In this document: one piece after another, positions 1 to 7,568 of the stretch
How the letters are laid out: each line of letters begins with the position of its first letter
Position numbering within the stretch: the first letter of the stretch is position 1
Assembly (NCBI GenBank): GCA_902608795.1
Contig: CACLPI010000011.1
Location: 1 to 35,119, forward strand
Direction of reading: 5' to 3'
DNA length: 35,119 nucleotides
DNA from: an uncultured Bacteroidota bacterium
Lineage (GTDB): Bacteria; Bacteroidota; Bacteroidia; Flavobacteriales; Flavobacteriaceae
The notes under the pieces: generated by a model
Told to the model about the DNA's origin: nothing
The model's database searches: none
Seen by the model: only the letters and a program-made list of their open reading frames with translations
Made by a program: the position numbers and the translations under genes

Positions 1-2568
1 ATTACTCCTTTAATGCAGCAGTATAATGCTATCAAAGCAAAGTATCCTGATGCTTTACTACTTTTTAGAGTTGGAGATTTTTATGAAACTTTTGGAGAGG
101 ATGCTATTCAAGCATCTAAAATCTTAGATATTATTTTAACAAAAAGAGGAGCAGGGAGTCAAAGTGAAACTGAGCTTGCTGGATTCCCTCATCATTCTCT
201 AAATTTATATTTGCCAAAACTGGTAAAGGCAGGTTTACGTGTTGCAATTTGTGATCAATTAGAAGATCCAAAAAAAACAAAAAAAATCGTAAAAAGAGGA
301 GTAACTGAACTTGTAACTCCAGGATTAGCCTCTGTTGATGGTGTGCTATATCCAAAGAAAAACAATTTTTTAGCATCTATTTTTATAAGTAATAATATTG
401 GAATTTCTTTTTTAGACATTTCCACCGGAGAGTTTTTGCTCTCACAGGGTGATTCAGAATACATTGCTAAATTATTAGCAAACTTTAATCCAAGTGAAAT
501 ATTAATTGCCAAGCAGCAAAAGAAAATTTTTAATGAAAAATTTGGTGAGTCTTATAATTTATTTTTTCTAGATGAATGGGTTTATAACTCAGACTTCGCC
601 AATGAGCTTATTCAAAAGCAATTTAAAACTAATTCAATTAAAGGTTTTGGCATAAAAGATTTAAAAGAAGGTGTTATATCTACTGCAGGTATTTTACACT
701 ATTTAAGTGAAACTCAACATCACCGATTAAGTCATATAACAAAAATTAACAGAATTCCTATTGATGGTCATGTTTGGCTTGATAGATTTACAGTTAGAAA
801 TCTAGAAATATTTCATCCAAATAATTTTGAAGGAAAATGCTTAATTGATGTAATTGATAATACAATTTCCCCTATGGGAGGAAGATTATTAAAAAGATGG
901 TTAGCTCTACCTTCCACGGACAAGGATTTGATTTTTCAAAGACATAATATTGTTGATCACTTTATATCGGATGATGAGCATAGAAATTTTGTTTGTGAAT
1001 TACTTTCTTCTTTAAGTGATATGGAAAGATTAGTATCGAAAATAGCCACTAAAAAAATCACTCCAAGAGAATTACATAATCTGAAAGAGTCCTTAAAAAC
1101 TATTAAACCTTTAAAAAATAAATTAAAAAAAACTAGCTGCAAAGACTTAAATAAATTGATTAATTCATATACTTCTTGTGAAGATTTTATAAAAATAATC
1201 GACAAAACGCTTTCAGGAAATCCCCCTGTCAATATCAATAAGGGAAATTCGATTTCATCTGAATTTTCTAACGAATTAAAAGTGCTTCGGAGTCTGTCCA
1301 AGAACAATAAAGATTATTTAGATGATATGCTTAAGCAGCAATCAGAAATAACTAATATTCCATCATTAAAAATTTCTTCAAATAATGTATTTGGATACTA
1401 TATAGAAGTTAGAAATACTCACAAAGAAAAGGTTCCTGAAAGTTGGATTAGAAAGCAAACTCTTGTTAATGCAGAAAGATATATAACAGAGGAATTAAAG
1501 GAATATGAGTCCAAAATTTTAGGAGCTGAGGAAAGAATTATGGAATTAGAAATTAAATTTTTTGATGAATTGTTAGATTCTTGTCAATTATTTATCAGAG
1601 AAATTCAAAACAACTCTGTACTGATTGCGCGGCTTGATTGCCTTGCTTCATTTTCAAACCTCTCAATATCAAAAAATTATGTAAGACCCGAAATTAACGA
1701 TTCTTTTGAAATCGAGATCATAAACGGAAAACATCCTGTTATAGAATCTCAATTACCAATTAATAAGCCTTTCATTCCTAATAGTATATCGCTAAATAAA
1801 GAAAAGCAACAAATTATTATGATTACTGGACCCAATATGTCTGGTAAATCAGCTATTCTAAGACAAACTGCAATAATTTGCTTGCTTGCACAGATTGGTT
1901 GTTTTGTTCCAGCTGAAAAATTAAAGATGGGCATAATCGATAAAATATTTACCCGTGTTGGAGCATCTGATAATATAAGTATGGGCGAATCAACATTTAT
2001 GGTAGAGATGAATGAGACTGCATTAATTTTAAATAATATTTCAGAAAGAAGTTTAATTTTACTTGATGAAATTGGTAGAGGTACAAGTACTTATGATGGC
2101 ATTTCGATTGCTTGGTCAATTTCTGAATACTTACACCATCACAAGTCTAAACCAAAAACTTTGTTTGCAACTCATTATCATGAATTAAACCAGATGGCCC
2201 ATTCATTTGAGAGAATTAAAAATTTTAATGTATCGATAAAAGAAGAAAATAATCAAATTTTGTTTTTGAGGAAATTAATACCCGGAAGTAGTGAGCACAG
2301 TTTTGGAATCCATGTTGCAAAAATGGCTGGCATGCCTAAAGATGTTTTAGATAAAGCAAATGACATGTTAAAACAGCTTGAACACACTCGATCATCAAAA
2401 GAATTATCAATTAATACAATATCACCACAATTACAATTTTTTGAAATCAATGATCCCTTGCTTAAAGAACTAAAAAAAGAATTGGACAATCTAGTTGTTG
2501 ATGAATTAACCCCTATTGAAGCTCTTTTAAAACTTAATGAAATAAAAAGGAAGATTAAAAATGGTTAA
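1..2568 (+). CDS. mutS: DNA mismatch repair ATPase MutS (5' end cut by window edge)
   Basis: MutS binds mismatched or looped DNA and recruits MutL for repair. The frame is open from base 1. The four codons before the first ATG (base 13) read I-T-P-L, matching the usual ..TPLMxQY.. of MutS, so the true start lies left of the window and the ATG at 13 is internal. The mismatch-binding motif G-D-F-Y-E, with the Phe-x-Glu wedge, lies near residue 22 of the visible part. The clamp/lever region follows, then Walker A (GPNMSGKS, about residue 605), the signature ..GASDNISMGESTFMVEM.., Walker B (LLDEIGRGTST, about 683) and the ATPase His in FATHYHEL. The C-terminal helix-turn-helix/dimer region is present, so the 3' end is complete. 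Visible length is about 855 residues, near full length for the family. The following 128 bases hold no obvious terminator. Confidence 0.97.
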   Translation: MTPLMQQYNAIKAKYPDALLLFRVGDFYETFGEDAIQASKILDIILTKRGAGSQSETELAGFPHHSLNLYLPKLVKAGLRVAICDQLEDPKKTKKIVKRGVTELVTPGLASVDGVLYPKKNNFLASIFISNNIGISFLDISTGEFLLSQGDSEYIAKLLANFNPSEILIAKQQKKIFNEKFGESYNLFFLDEWVYNSDFANELIQKQFKTNSIKGFGIKDLKEGVISTAGILHYLSETQHHRLSHITKINRIPIDGHVWLDRFTVRNLEIFHPNNFEGKCLIDVIDNTISPMGGRLLKRWLALPSTDKDLIFQRHNIVDHFISDDEHRNFVCELLSSLSDMERLVSKIATKKITPRELHNLKESLKTIKPLKNKLKKTSCKDLNKLINSYTSCEDFIKIIDKTLSGNPPVNINKGNSISSEFSNELKVLRSLSKNNKDYLDDMLKQQSEITNIPSLKISSNNVFGYYIEVRNTHKEKVPESWIRKQTLVNAERYITEELKEYESKILGAEERIMELEIKFFDELLDSCQLFIREIQNNSVLIARLDCLASFSNLSISKNYVRPEINDSFEIEIINGKHPVIESQLPINKPFIPNSISLNKEKQQIIMITGPNMSGKSAILRQTAIICLLAQIGCFVPAEKLKMGIIDKIFTRVGASDNISMGESTFMVEMNETALILNNISERSLILLDEIGRGTSTYDGISIAWSISEYLHHHKSKPKTLFATHYHELNQMAHSFERIKNFNVSIKEENNQILFLRKLIPGSSEHSFGIHVAKMAGMPKDVLDKANDMLKQLEHTRSSKELSINTISPQLQFFEINDPLLKELKKELDNLVVDELTPIEALLKLNEIKRKIKNG

Positions 2569-2654
2569 AAATAAATATTAATTTGTAGGGTTAAATACAT
2601 TAGTATTGATAATATGTAAAGTCTAAAATAAATTTTATTTTACAAAAATTATTT

Positions 2655-2662
2655 TAAATTTG
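2655..2662 (+). promoter_or_regulatory. Bacteroidetes-type -7 box for the tRNA pair
   Basis: TAAATTTG followed by C matches the Bacteroidetes -7 consensus TAnnTTTGY exactly. It lies 34 bases before the first tRNA, in otherwise AT-rich DNA. I see no good TTG at -33, only a T-rich stretch near 2633. The start of transcription would be about 2666. This is inferred from motif and position alone. Confidence 0.5.
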
Positions 2663-2696
2663 CATCCGCAGATTAATCACATGTTCATTAAATAAT

Positions 2697-2771
2697 GCGA
2701 AAGTAGCTCAGGGGTAGAGCATCACCTTGCCAAGGTGAGGGTCGCGGGTTCAAATCCCGTCTTTCGCTCCA
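2697..2771 (+). tRNA. tRNA-Gly(GCC)
   Basis: A seven-pair acceptor stem, GCGAAAG (2697-2703) with CTTTCGC (2761-2767), is followed by discriminator T and an encoded CCA (2769-2771). The anticodon arm is TCACC-TTGCCAA-GGTGA, giving anticodon GCC for glycine. The T arm GCGGG-TTCAAAT-CCCGT is typical. It lies 11 bases before a tRNA-Leu and is probably co-transcribed with it. Confidence 0.97.
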
Positions 2772-2782
2772 CTAAAAAATTA

Positions 2783-2868
2783 GCTGAAGTGGTGGAATTG
2801 GTAGACACGTTGGACTTAAAATCCAATGGATAGTAATATCCGTGCGGGTTCAAGTCCCGCCTTCAGTA
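2783..2868 (+). tRNA. tRNA-Leu(UAA)
   Basis: The acceptor stem GCTGAAG (2783-2789) pairs with CTTCAGT (2861-2867) with a terminal G-U pair; the discriminator is A2868. The anticodon arm TTGGA-CTTAAAA-TCCAA gives anticodon TAA. A long variable arm (GGATAGTAATATCC region) marks a class II tRNA. The bases after the discriminator are CAA, so the CCA end is not fully encoded and must be added or repaired enzymatically, unlike the neighbouring tRNA-Gly. Confidence 0.96.
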
Positions 2869-2870
2869 CA

Positions 2871-2908
2871 AAACGGAAGAATTCATTAAGAAATCTTCCG
2901 TTTTTTTT
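2871..2908 (+). terminator. Intrinsic terminator of the tRNA pair
   Basis: ACGGAAGA (2873-2880) pairs perfectly with TCTTCCGT (2894-2901), extended by A-T pairs into the tail. The loop is 13 bases and a run of eight T follows (2901-2908). It begins three bases after the tRNA-Leu discriminator. Confidence 0.88.
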
Positions 2909-2980
2909 GTCAAAAATGTAATAAAATTTAATAAATATTGATATTTTTATATTTATAAATTAATTTCTATGTGATTTATT

Positions 2981-3009
2981 CATTAAATTTATAAAATCAT
3001 TAAATTTAT
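2981..3009 (+). repeat. Short AT-rich direct repeat just before a start codon
   Basis: CATTAAATTTAT occurs at 2981-2992 and again at 2998-3009, five bases apart. The second copy runs into the ATG of the downstream membrane-protein gene. It may be replication slippage in AT-rich DNA or a regulatory repeat; I see nothing that decides. Confidence 0.4.
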
Positions 3010-4171
3010 GAAAAGAATTAATTCCTTAGATATATTAAAGGGACTGATAATAGTACTAATGTCTTTAGACCATTTTAGAGACTATTTCCATTACGAAGCT
3101 TTCTTTTTTAATCCAACAGACCCTGAACTAACAAACAATGCTACATTTTTTATCCGATGGATAACTCACTATTGTGCACCTGTCTTCGCCTTTCTTGCAG
3201 GAATTTCAGCTTACATTGTTGGTAATAAGTATGATAAAAAATATTTATCTAAATTTCTTTTATCAAGAGGTATTTGGCTAGTTTTTGTTGAGATTGCCAT
3301 TATGAATTTTGGATGGAGATTTGATTTTGAATTTAATTTTATTGTCTTGCAGGTAATTTGGATGTTAGGGATATGTATGATTTTACTTTCAGGCATAATA
3401 TGGCTTTCATCCAAGCAAATTTTGATTTTTAGTCTATTTATAATTTTTGGACATAATTTATTAGATCTTTTCGATATTTCCGGAAATTTTATTTGGGCTG
3501 TAATTCATAAGTTAGATTTCTTTACTTATTCTGAATCAAAAACTCTTGTTTTAGCATACCCTATAATTCCGTGGATCGGAGTAATGTCTTTAGGTTATTT
3601 TTTTGGTCAATTTTATCAAAAAGGTTTTCCTCAAGATTTGAGGATTAAAATTTTGAAAAGAGTTGGGATTATTTCAATAATTGCTTTTTTTGCTGTTAGG
3701 TTTTTAAATTCATATGGAAATTCAAAAACTTGGATAAATTATGATTTATTTTCTCAAACGGTTTATTCATTTATGGATCCACAAAAATACCCACCCTCTC
3801 TCTCTTATTTGTTAATGACATTAGGCCCAATGTTTTTATTATTAGCGGTTTTTGAATTATACAAGAAAACAACTTTTTCAAATATTTTTATAGTGTTTGG
3901 CAAGGTCCCTTTTTTCTTTTATATTTTACATGTTTATTTTATACATTTTTTTGCATTGATTGCAGTTGAATTAACAGGTTTTGGATGGGAGTTAATGATA
4001 TTAAAACAGCCAATATGGATGTTGCCATCTAATCTAGAAGGGTTTGGGTTTAATACACTTACAATGTTATTATTGTGGGTGTGTTTTGTTGCATTTATGT
4101 ATCCAATGTGTAAAAAATTTGGAGAATACAAGATAAATAACAAACAAAAAAAATGGCTTAGTTACTTATAG
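3008..4171 (+). CDS. DUF1624 / HGSNAT-like integral membrane protein
   Basis: This 387-residue polytopic membrane protein begins with the hallmark of the DUF1624 (heparan-alpha-glucosaminide N-acetyltransferase catalytic) family: R-x-x-S-L-D-I-L-K-G followed by M-S-L-D-H (D21, H22) in the first membrane helix. After it come F-F-I-R-W-I-T-H-Y-C-A-P-x-F-A-F-L-A-G, and then about ten hydrophobic segments in all. Family members are thought to move acyl groups across a membrane to sugars, but the substrate here cannot be told. The start follows the second copy of a 12-base direct repeat and there is no obvious ribosome binding site. The gene stands alone between a tRNA terminator and a convergent helicase gene; its stop codon TAG touches the helicase stop codon with no spacer. 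An acyltransferase-3-like role is the main alternative. Confidence 0.82.
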   Translation: MKRINSLDILKGLIIVLMSLDHFRDYFHYEAFFFNPTDPELTNNATFFIRWITHYCAPVFAFLAGISAYIVGNKYDKKYLSKFLLSRGIWLVFVEIAIMNFGWRFDFEFNFIVLQVIWMLGICMILLSGIIWLSSKQILIFSLFIIFGHNLLDLFDISGNFIWAVIHKLDFFTYSESKTLVLAYPIIPWIGVMSLGYFFGQFYQKGFPQDLRIKILKRVGIISIIAFFAVRFLNSYGNSKTWINYDLFSQTVYSFMDPQKYPPSLSYLLMTLGPMFLLLAVFELYKKTTFSNIFIVFGKVPFFFYILHVYFIHFFALIAVELTGFGWELMILKQPIWMLPSNLEGFGFNTLTMLLLWVCFVAFMYPMCKKFGEYKINNKQKKWLSYL

Positions 4172-5884
4172 CTATCTAAATCTATATTTTTTTCTTTTTC
4201 TTGATGATTTGCTGGAATGATATTTTTTATTAGAATTTCTTCTGTCTTTTCTTCTCATCGATGGTTTTTGTTCAAATTCAGATGACTCTACTAAAAATAA
4301 ATCATTTCCTTTAAAATCAATTTTTTTAATATTTTTTATAAAATCTTCTTTATGATCTTGATCAATTTCAAAAAACGTTTGATTCCTGCTTAATTCAATT
4401 TTTCCAATTTCAATACTGTTAGATTTCAAAGCTCTATTTACGATTGAGATAATATCTAATGGAGTTGCCCTGTGTTTTCTTCCAATATTAATAGAGAAAC
4501 CTGTTAATGATTTTCGATTCCTATCACCCCTTTTAGAGTTTCTTTTATCTTTTGATCTTTTAGAAATAAGCTTATTTGATTCTTTATAATATTTTAAAAA
4601 TCTATTAAATTCAGCAGATACAAATCTTTTTATTAATTCTTCTCTACTTAGCCACTCGAGTTTTTTGTATATATTATCTAAGAAAGGTCCAATTTGTTTT
4701 TCATCAACATCAATATTTTCAATTTTATCTATTAGCTTATACAACTGATTTGAGCATATTTCGTTGCCAGTTGGGACCTCTTTAGGAATGAATTTTATAG
4801 CCCCTTTTTTCTCGATAGATTTTATTTTTCTTCTCTCACTATCATTAGAAATAGCAATTGAAATTCCGCTTTTTCCAGCTCTAGCTGTTCTTCCACTTCT
4901 ATGAACATAAACCTCTGGATCGTCTGGAAGAGAATAATTAATTACATGTGTGATATCATCAACATCTAAACCTCTTGCAGCAACATCAGTTGCAATTAGT
5001 ATCTGTAAAGACTTATTTCTAAACCTTTGCATTACTTCATCTCTTTGATTCTGAGAAAGGTCTCCGTGAATTGCATCAGCATTATAGCCTTCAGCCATGA
5101 ACTTATTGGCTATGTCTTTGGTATGCCTTTTTGTTCTACAGAAAATGATTCCGTAAATATTTGGATTAAAATCAGCTATTCTTTTTAATGCTTCATATTT
5201 ATTTCTTGAACTTACATTGTAAATATGATGCTCAATATTTTTTGCGGTTGAATTTACTTTAGAAACGGTTATTTCTTTAGCATCTCTCATATATTTTTTT
5301 GAGATACTTTTAACTTCTTTAGAAATTGTTGCTGAAAACAACATTGTTTGTCTATTTGATGAGGTTTTATCCAAAATAAAATCTAAATCATCCTTAAACC
5401 CCATACTGAGCATTTCATCTGCCTCATCAAGAATTACCTTATTAACTATTTCAAGTTTTAAATTTTTCCTTTTTAACAAATCTTTAGTTCTTCCTGGCGT
5501 TCCAACTACAATTTGAACTCCTTTTTTTAATGATTTAATTTGTGTTTCAATATTTGTACCTCCGTAAACTGATATAAGCTTAACCCCTTTAACATATTTT
5601 GAATAGGATTCTAAATCTTTACAAATCTGAATACATAATTCACGAGTTGGACATAATATAATTACTTGAACATTTTTATTTTCAACATCAACTTGTTGAA
5701 TGGCGGGTAACCCAAAAGCAGCTGTTTTCCCTGTACCTGTTTGAGCAAGCGCAATCAGATCTTCATTCTCTGTGAGTAAAAACGGAATTGATTCTTTCTG
5801 AACTTCTGTTGGCTTTTTAAACCCAAGTTCTTCAATTGCTTTACACAATTCATTATTTACACCTAATTCTTTAAAGTCCGTCAT
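4172..5884 (-). CDS. DEAD-box ATP-dependent RNA helicase (DeaD/CsdA-like)
   Basis: This 570-residue helicase unwinds RNA duplexes, typically in ribosome assembly or RNA decay in the cold. All family motifs are present in order: the Q-motif (F4, Q29), motif I AQTGTGKT (47-54), Ia PTREL (79-83), GG and TPGR (129-132), DEAD (153-156), SAT (184-186), then ATDVAARGLD and HRSGRTARAGKSG in the second RecA domain. A linker leads to a DbpA-type RNA-binding domain (about 465-540; KHRATPLDIISIVN..), followed by a very basic tail rich in Arg, Lys and Ser. That layout matches DeaD rather than RhlE. The ATG at 5884 is 18 bases from a likely -7 box and gives a complete Q-motif. It is divergent from the trp operon and convergent with the DUF1624 gene. 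Confidence 0.94.
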   Translation of the reverse strand: MTDFKELGVNNELCKAIEELGFKKPTEVQKESIPFLLTENEDLIALAQTGTGKTAAFGLPAIQQVDVENKNVQVIILCPTRELCIQICKDLESYSKYVKGVKLISVYGGTNIETQIKSLKKGVQIVVGTPGRTKDLLKRKNLKLEIVNKVILDEADEMLSMGFKDDLDFILDKTSSNRQTMLFSATISKEVKSISKKYMRDAKEITVSKVNSTAKNIEHHIYNVSSRNKYEALKRIADFNPNIYGIIFCRTKRHTKDIANKFMAEGYNADAIHGDLSQNQRDEVMQRFRNKSLQILIATDVAARGLDVDDITHVINYSLPDDPEVYVHRSGRTARAGKSGISIAISNDSERRKIKSIEKKGAIKFIPKEVPTGNEICSNQLYKLIDKIENIDVDEKQIGPFLDNIYKKLEWLSREELIKRFVSAEFNRFLKYYKESNKLISKRSKDKRNSKRGDRNRKSLTGFSINIGRKHRATPLDIISIVNRALKSNSIEIGKIELSRNQTFFEIDQDHKEDFIKNIKKIDFKGNDLFLVESSEFEQKPSMRRKDRRNSNKKYHSSKSSRKRKKYRFR

Positions 5885-5901
5885 TAACTTAATTAATCGT
5901 G

Positions 5902-5931
5902 CAAATGTCGACTATTTAATTCGTTATTCAA
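5902..5931 (-). promoter_or_regulatory. Likely promoter of the DEAD-box helicase gene
   Basis: On the minus strand a TTG (complement of 5929-5931) lies 19 bases before GACATTTG (complement of 5902-5909), followed by C. This matches the Bacteroidetes consensus TTG-N17-23-TAnnTTTGY at all fixed positions except the first T of the -7 box. Transcription would begin near 5898, leaving a leader of about 14 bases. This is motif-based inference. Confidence 0.45.
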
Positions 5932-5955
5932 TCAAAAAAAATAGATTAAAATTTT

Positions 5956-5985
5956 TTCATTTAAAATAATAGATTAGTATATTTA
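5956..5985 (+). promoter_or_regulatory. Likely promoter of the trp leader and operon
   Basis: TATATTTA (5978-5985) agrees with TAnnTTTG at all fixed positions but the last. TTC (5956-5958) lies 19 bases upstream, one base from the TTG of the -33 box. If this is the promoter, transcription starts near 5989, only a couple of bases before the ATG of the leader peptide (5991). No better -7 box is visible between the helicase start and the leader peptide. Confidence 0.4.
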
Positions 5986-5990
5986 CAGTA

Positions 5991-6047
5991 ATGAAAAAAT
6001 TGCAATTAAATATGTGGTGGTGGATACATGAAATATTCATTTCGTGA
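5991..6047 (+). CDS. trpL: trp operon leader peptide with three consecutive Trp codons
   Basis: ATG at 5991 opens an 18-codon frame reading MKKLQLNMWWWIHEIFIS and ending at TGA 6045-6047. Codons 9-11 (6015-6023) are TGG TGG TGG; random occurrence of this in a very AT-rich intergenic stretch is unlikely. It lies 26 bases before an intrinsic terminator and 122 bases before trpE, the classical arrangement for ribosome-mediated attenuation. Scarce charged tRNA-Trp would stall a ribosome at 6015-6023, whereas complete translation would bring it to the stop codon. The stop codon lies inside the 5' strand of a potential antiterminator (6042-6052). The peptide itself probably has no other function. 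No Shine-Dalgarno sequence is visible. Confidence 0.85.
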   Translation: MKKLQLNMWWWIHEIFIS

Positions 6048-6091
6048 GGTAGTCGCTATATTTTAATTTGAGAAAAAGCTTATCATCACGA
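6042..6091 (+). promoter_or_regulatory. Putative trp antiterminator helix
   Basis: Bases 6042-6047 (TCGTGA) pair with 6086-6091 (TCACGA). After a bulged A6085, 6048-6052 (GGTAG) pair with 6080-6084 (TTATC) using two G-U pairs, giving about eleven pairs. This helix takes up most of the 5' arm core and the first two bases of the 3' arm of the terminator, so the two structures exclude each other. Its 5' strand holds the leader peptide stop codon, so a ribosome that finishes the leader masks it and lets the terminator form. I paired it by hand and have no computed energy. Confidence 0.6.
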
Positions 6092-6106
6092 TAAGCTTTT
6101 TTTTTT
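6073..6106 (+). terminator. trp attenuator (intrinsic terminator)
   Basis: AAAAAGCTTATC (6073-6084) and GATAAGCTTTTT (6090-6101) form a perfect twelve-pair stem with a five-base loop ATCAC. The T-run covers 6097-6106. It lies between the leader peptide stop and trpE, so it would end transcription before the operon when tryptophan is plentiful. There is no upstream rightward gene it could otherwise serve. Confidence 0.9.
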
Positions 6107-6138
6107 ATTCATGATTAGTTTTAGTTTGTTTTTTTAAA

Positions 6139-6156
6139 GGGGGTGTTAAAGCCCCC
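6139..6156 (+). promoter_or_regulatory. GC-only stem-loop just before trpE
   Basis: GGGGG (6139-6143) pairs with CCCCC (6152-6156) around the eight-base loop TGTTAAAG. This is a strikingly GC-rich stem in AT-rich surroundings. It ends 13 bases before the trpE ATG and is not followed by a T-run, so it is not a terminator. It could protect the processed mRNA end or set the spacing for initiation; its function is unknown. Confidence 0.5.
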
Positions 6157-6169
6157 ATTAAAAGTAAAA

Positions 6170-7567
6170 ATGAAAAAATTTAAATTAAATACATACAAAA
6201 AGAAATTTTTAGTAGATACTATTACCCCTGTTAGTGTTTACCTAAGAATAAGAGATAAATACCCAAATAGCTTACTGTTGGAAAGTAGTGATTACAATTC
6301 TAACAATAATAGCTTTTCATATATATGTTTTAATCAAATTGCATCTTTTGAAGTTTTTGAAAATATTCTTTCAACTAAATTCCCAGATAATTCAAACTAT
6401 GAGATTTCTTCTTCTAAAGCTAATTTAATTCACGAACTACAAAATTTTATCAATCGGTTTGATGTTGAATTATCTGATCTACCATTTATTAATAATGGCC
6501 TTTTTGGATATACTTCTTATGACGCAGTAAAATATTTTGAGGATGTAGAAATTAGTATGAAAGATAATTCTATAAAAATTCCAGAAATGTACTATGGCAT
6601 CTACAAAAACATTATTGCAATTAACCACTTCAAGAACGAGGCATATATTTTTTGTCATTCTTTAAATGAAGAAAATAATATTGATAAAATATATCAACTT
6701 ATTAAAATATTAACCTCAAGTAATTATAAATTTAGTTCCATTGATGAGATAAACTCAAATCTAACTGATAAAGAATTTGTAAAACAAGTCAATTTTGCTA
6801 AGAATCATTGTAAAAGGGGAGATGTTTTTCAGCTAGTTTTATCAAGGCGATTTTCTCAAAAATTTTCAGGAGATGATTTCAATGTATACAGAGCATTAAG
6901 AAGTATAAACCCTTCACCATACCTTTTTTATTTTGATTATGGAGATTATAAAATTTTTGGTAGTTCTCCCGAGGCCCAATTGGTAATCAAGGAAAAGCAA
7001 GCTGAAATTCACCCTATTGCCGGAACATTTAAAAGAACTGGAAATGAAACAGAGGATAAACTACTTGCTGAAAAATTGTTAAATGATCCAAAAGAAGGAA
7101 GTGAGCATGTAATGCTAGTTGATCTGGCCAGAAACGATTTAAGTAGAAATTGTGAGTTTGTTAAAGTTGAAAAATTCAAAGAAGTTCAATATTTCTCTCA
7201 TGTTATTCATTTAGTGAGTAAAGTAACCGGCAAGCTAGAAAATAATGATAAAAATTTAAAAATAATTGCTGATACTTTTCCTGCTGGAACTCTTTCCGGA
7301 GCACCAAAACACATGGCTATGACGCTAATTGAAAAGTACGAAAAAACCAACAGGTGTTATTATGGAGGTGCAATTGGTATATTAGGTTTTAATGGAGATT
7401 TTAATCATGCAATAATGATAAGAACTTTCTTAAGTAAAAATAACTTTTTGTATTGGCAAGCAGGTGCAGGTATCGTAGATAAGTCTGATGAAAATAATGA
7501 ATTACAAGAGGTTTATAATAAATTAAATGCATTAACAAAGTCAATTAAAATGGCAAATAAATTATAA
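6170..7567 (+). CDS. trpE: Anthranilate synthase component I
   Basis: TrpE uses chorismate and ammonia from TrpG to form anthranilate, the first committed step to tryptophan. I take the ATG at 6170 (465 residues). An in-frame GTG at 6143 would add nine residues, but it lies inside a GC-only stem and the added residues look unlike the family N-terminus. The feedback motif L-L-E-S-S (36-40) that binds tryptophan is intact, so end-product inhibition is expected on top of attenuation. The chorismate-binding domain shows G-D-V-F-Q-L-V-L-S-R-R, F-G-S-S-P-E, P-I-A-G-T, A-R-N-D-L-S-R, F-P-A-G-T-L-S-G-A-P-K and the C-terminal Q-A-G-A-G-I-V. PabB is the usual alternative for such proteins, but the LLESS motif and the operon settle it. 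Confidence 0.96.
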   Translation: MKKFKLNTYKKKFLVDTITPVSVYLRIRDKYPNSLLLESSDYNSNNNSFSYICFNQIASFEVFENILSTKFPDNSNYEISSSKANLIHELQNFINRFDVELSDLPFINNGLFGYTSYDAVKYFEDVEISMKDNSIKIPEMYYGIYKNIIAINHFKNEAYIFCHSLNEENNIDKIYQLIKILTSSNYKFSSIDEINSNLTDKEFVKQVNFAKNHCKRGDVFQLVLSRRFSQKFSGDDFNVYRALRSINPSPYLFYFDYGDYKIFGSSPEAQLVIKEKQAEIHPIAGTFKRTGNETEDKLLAEKLLNDPKEGSEHVMLVDLARNDLSRNCEFVKVEKFKEVQYFSHVIHLVSKVTGKLENNDKNLKIIADTFPAGTLSGAPKHMAMTLIEKYEKTNRCYYGGAIGILGFNGDFNHAIMIRTFLSKNNFLYWQAGAGIVDKSDENNELQEVYNKLNALTKSIKMANKL

Positions 7568-7568
7568 A

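Noticed and set aside
6143-6169. GTG at 6143 as start of trpE
   Set aside because: It would begin inside the GGGGG/CCCCC stem and add nine residues unlike other TrpE N-termini. The ATG at 6170 gives the usual spacing to the LLESS motif.
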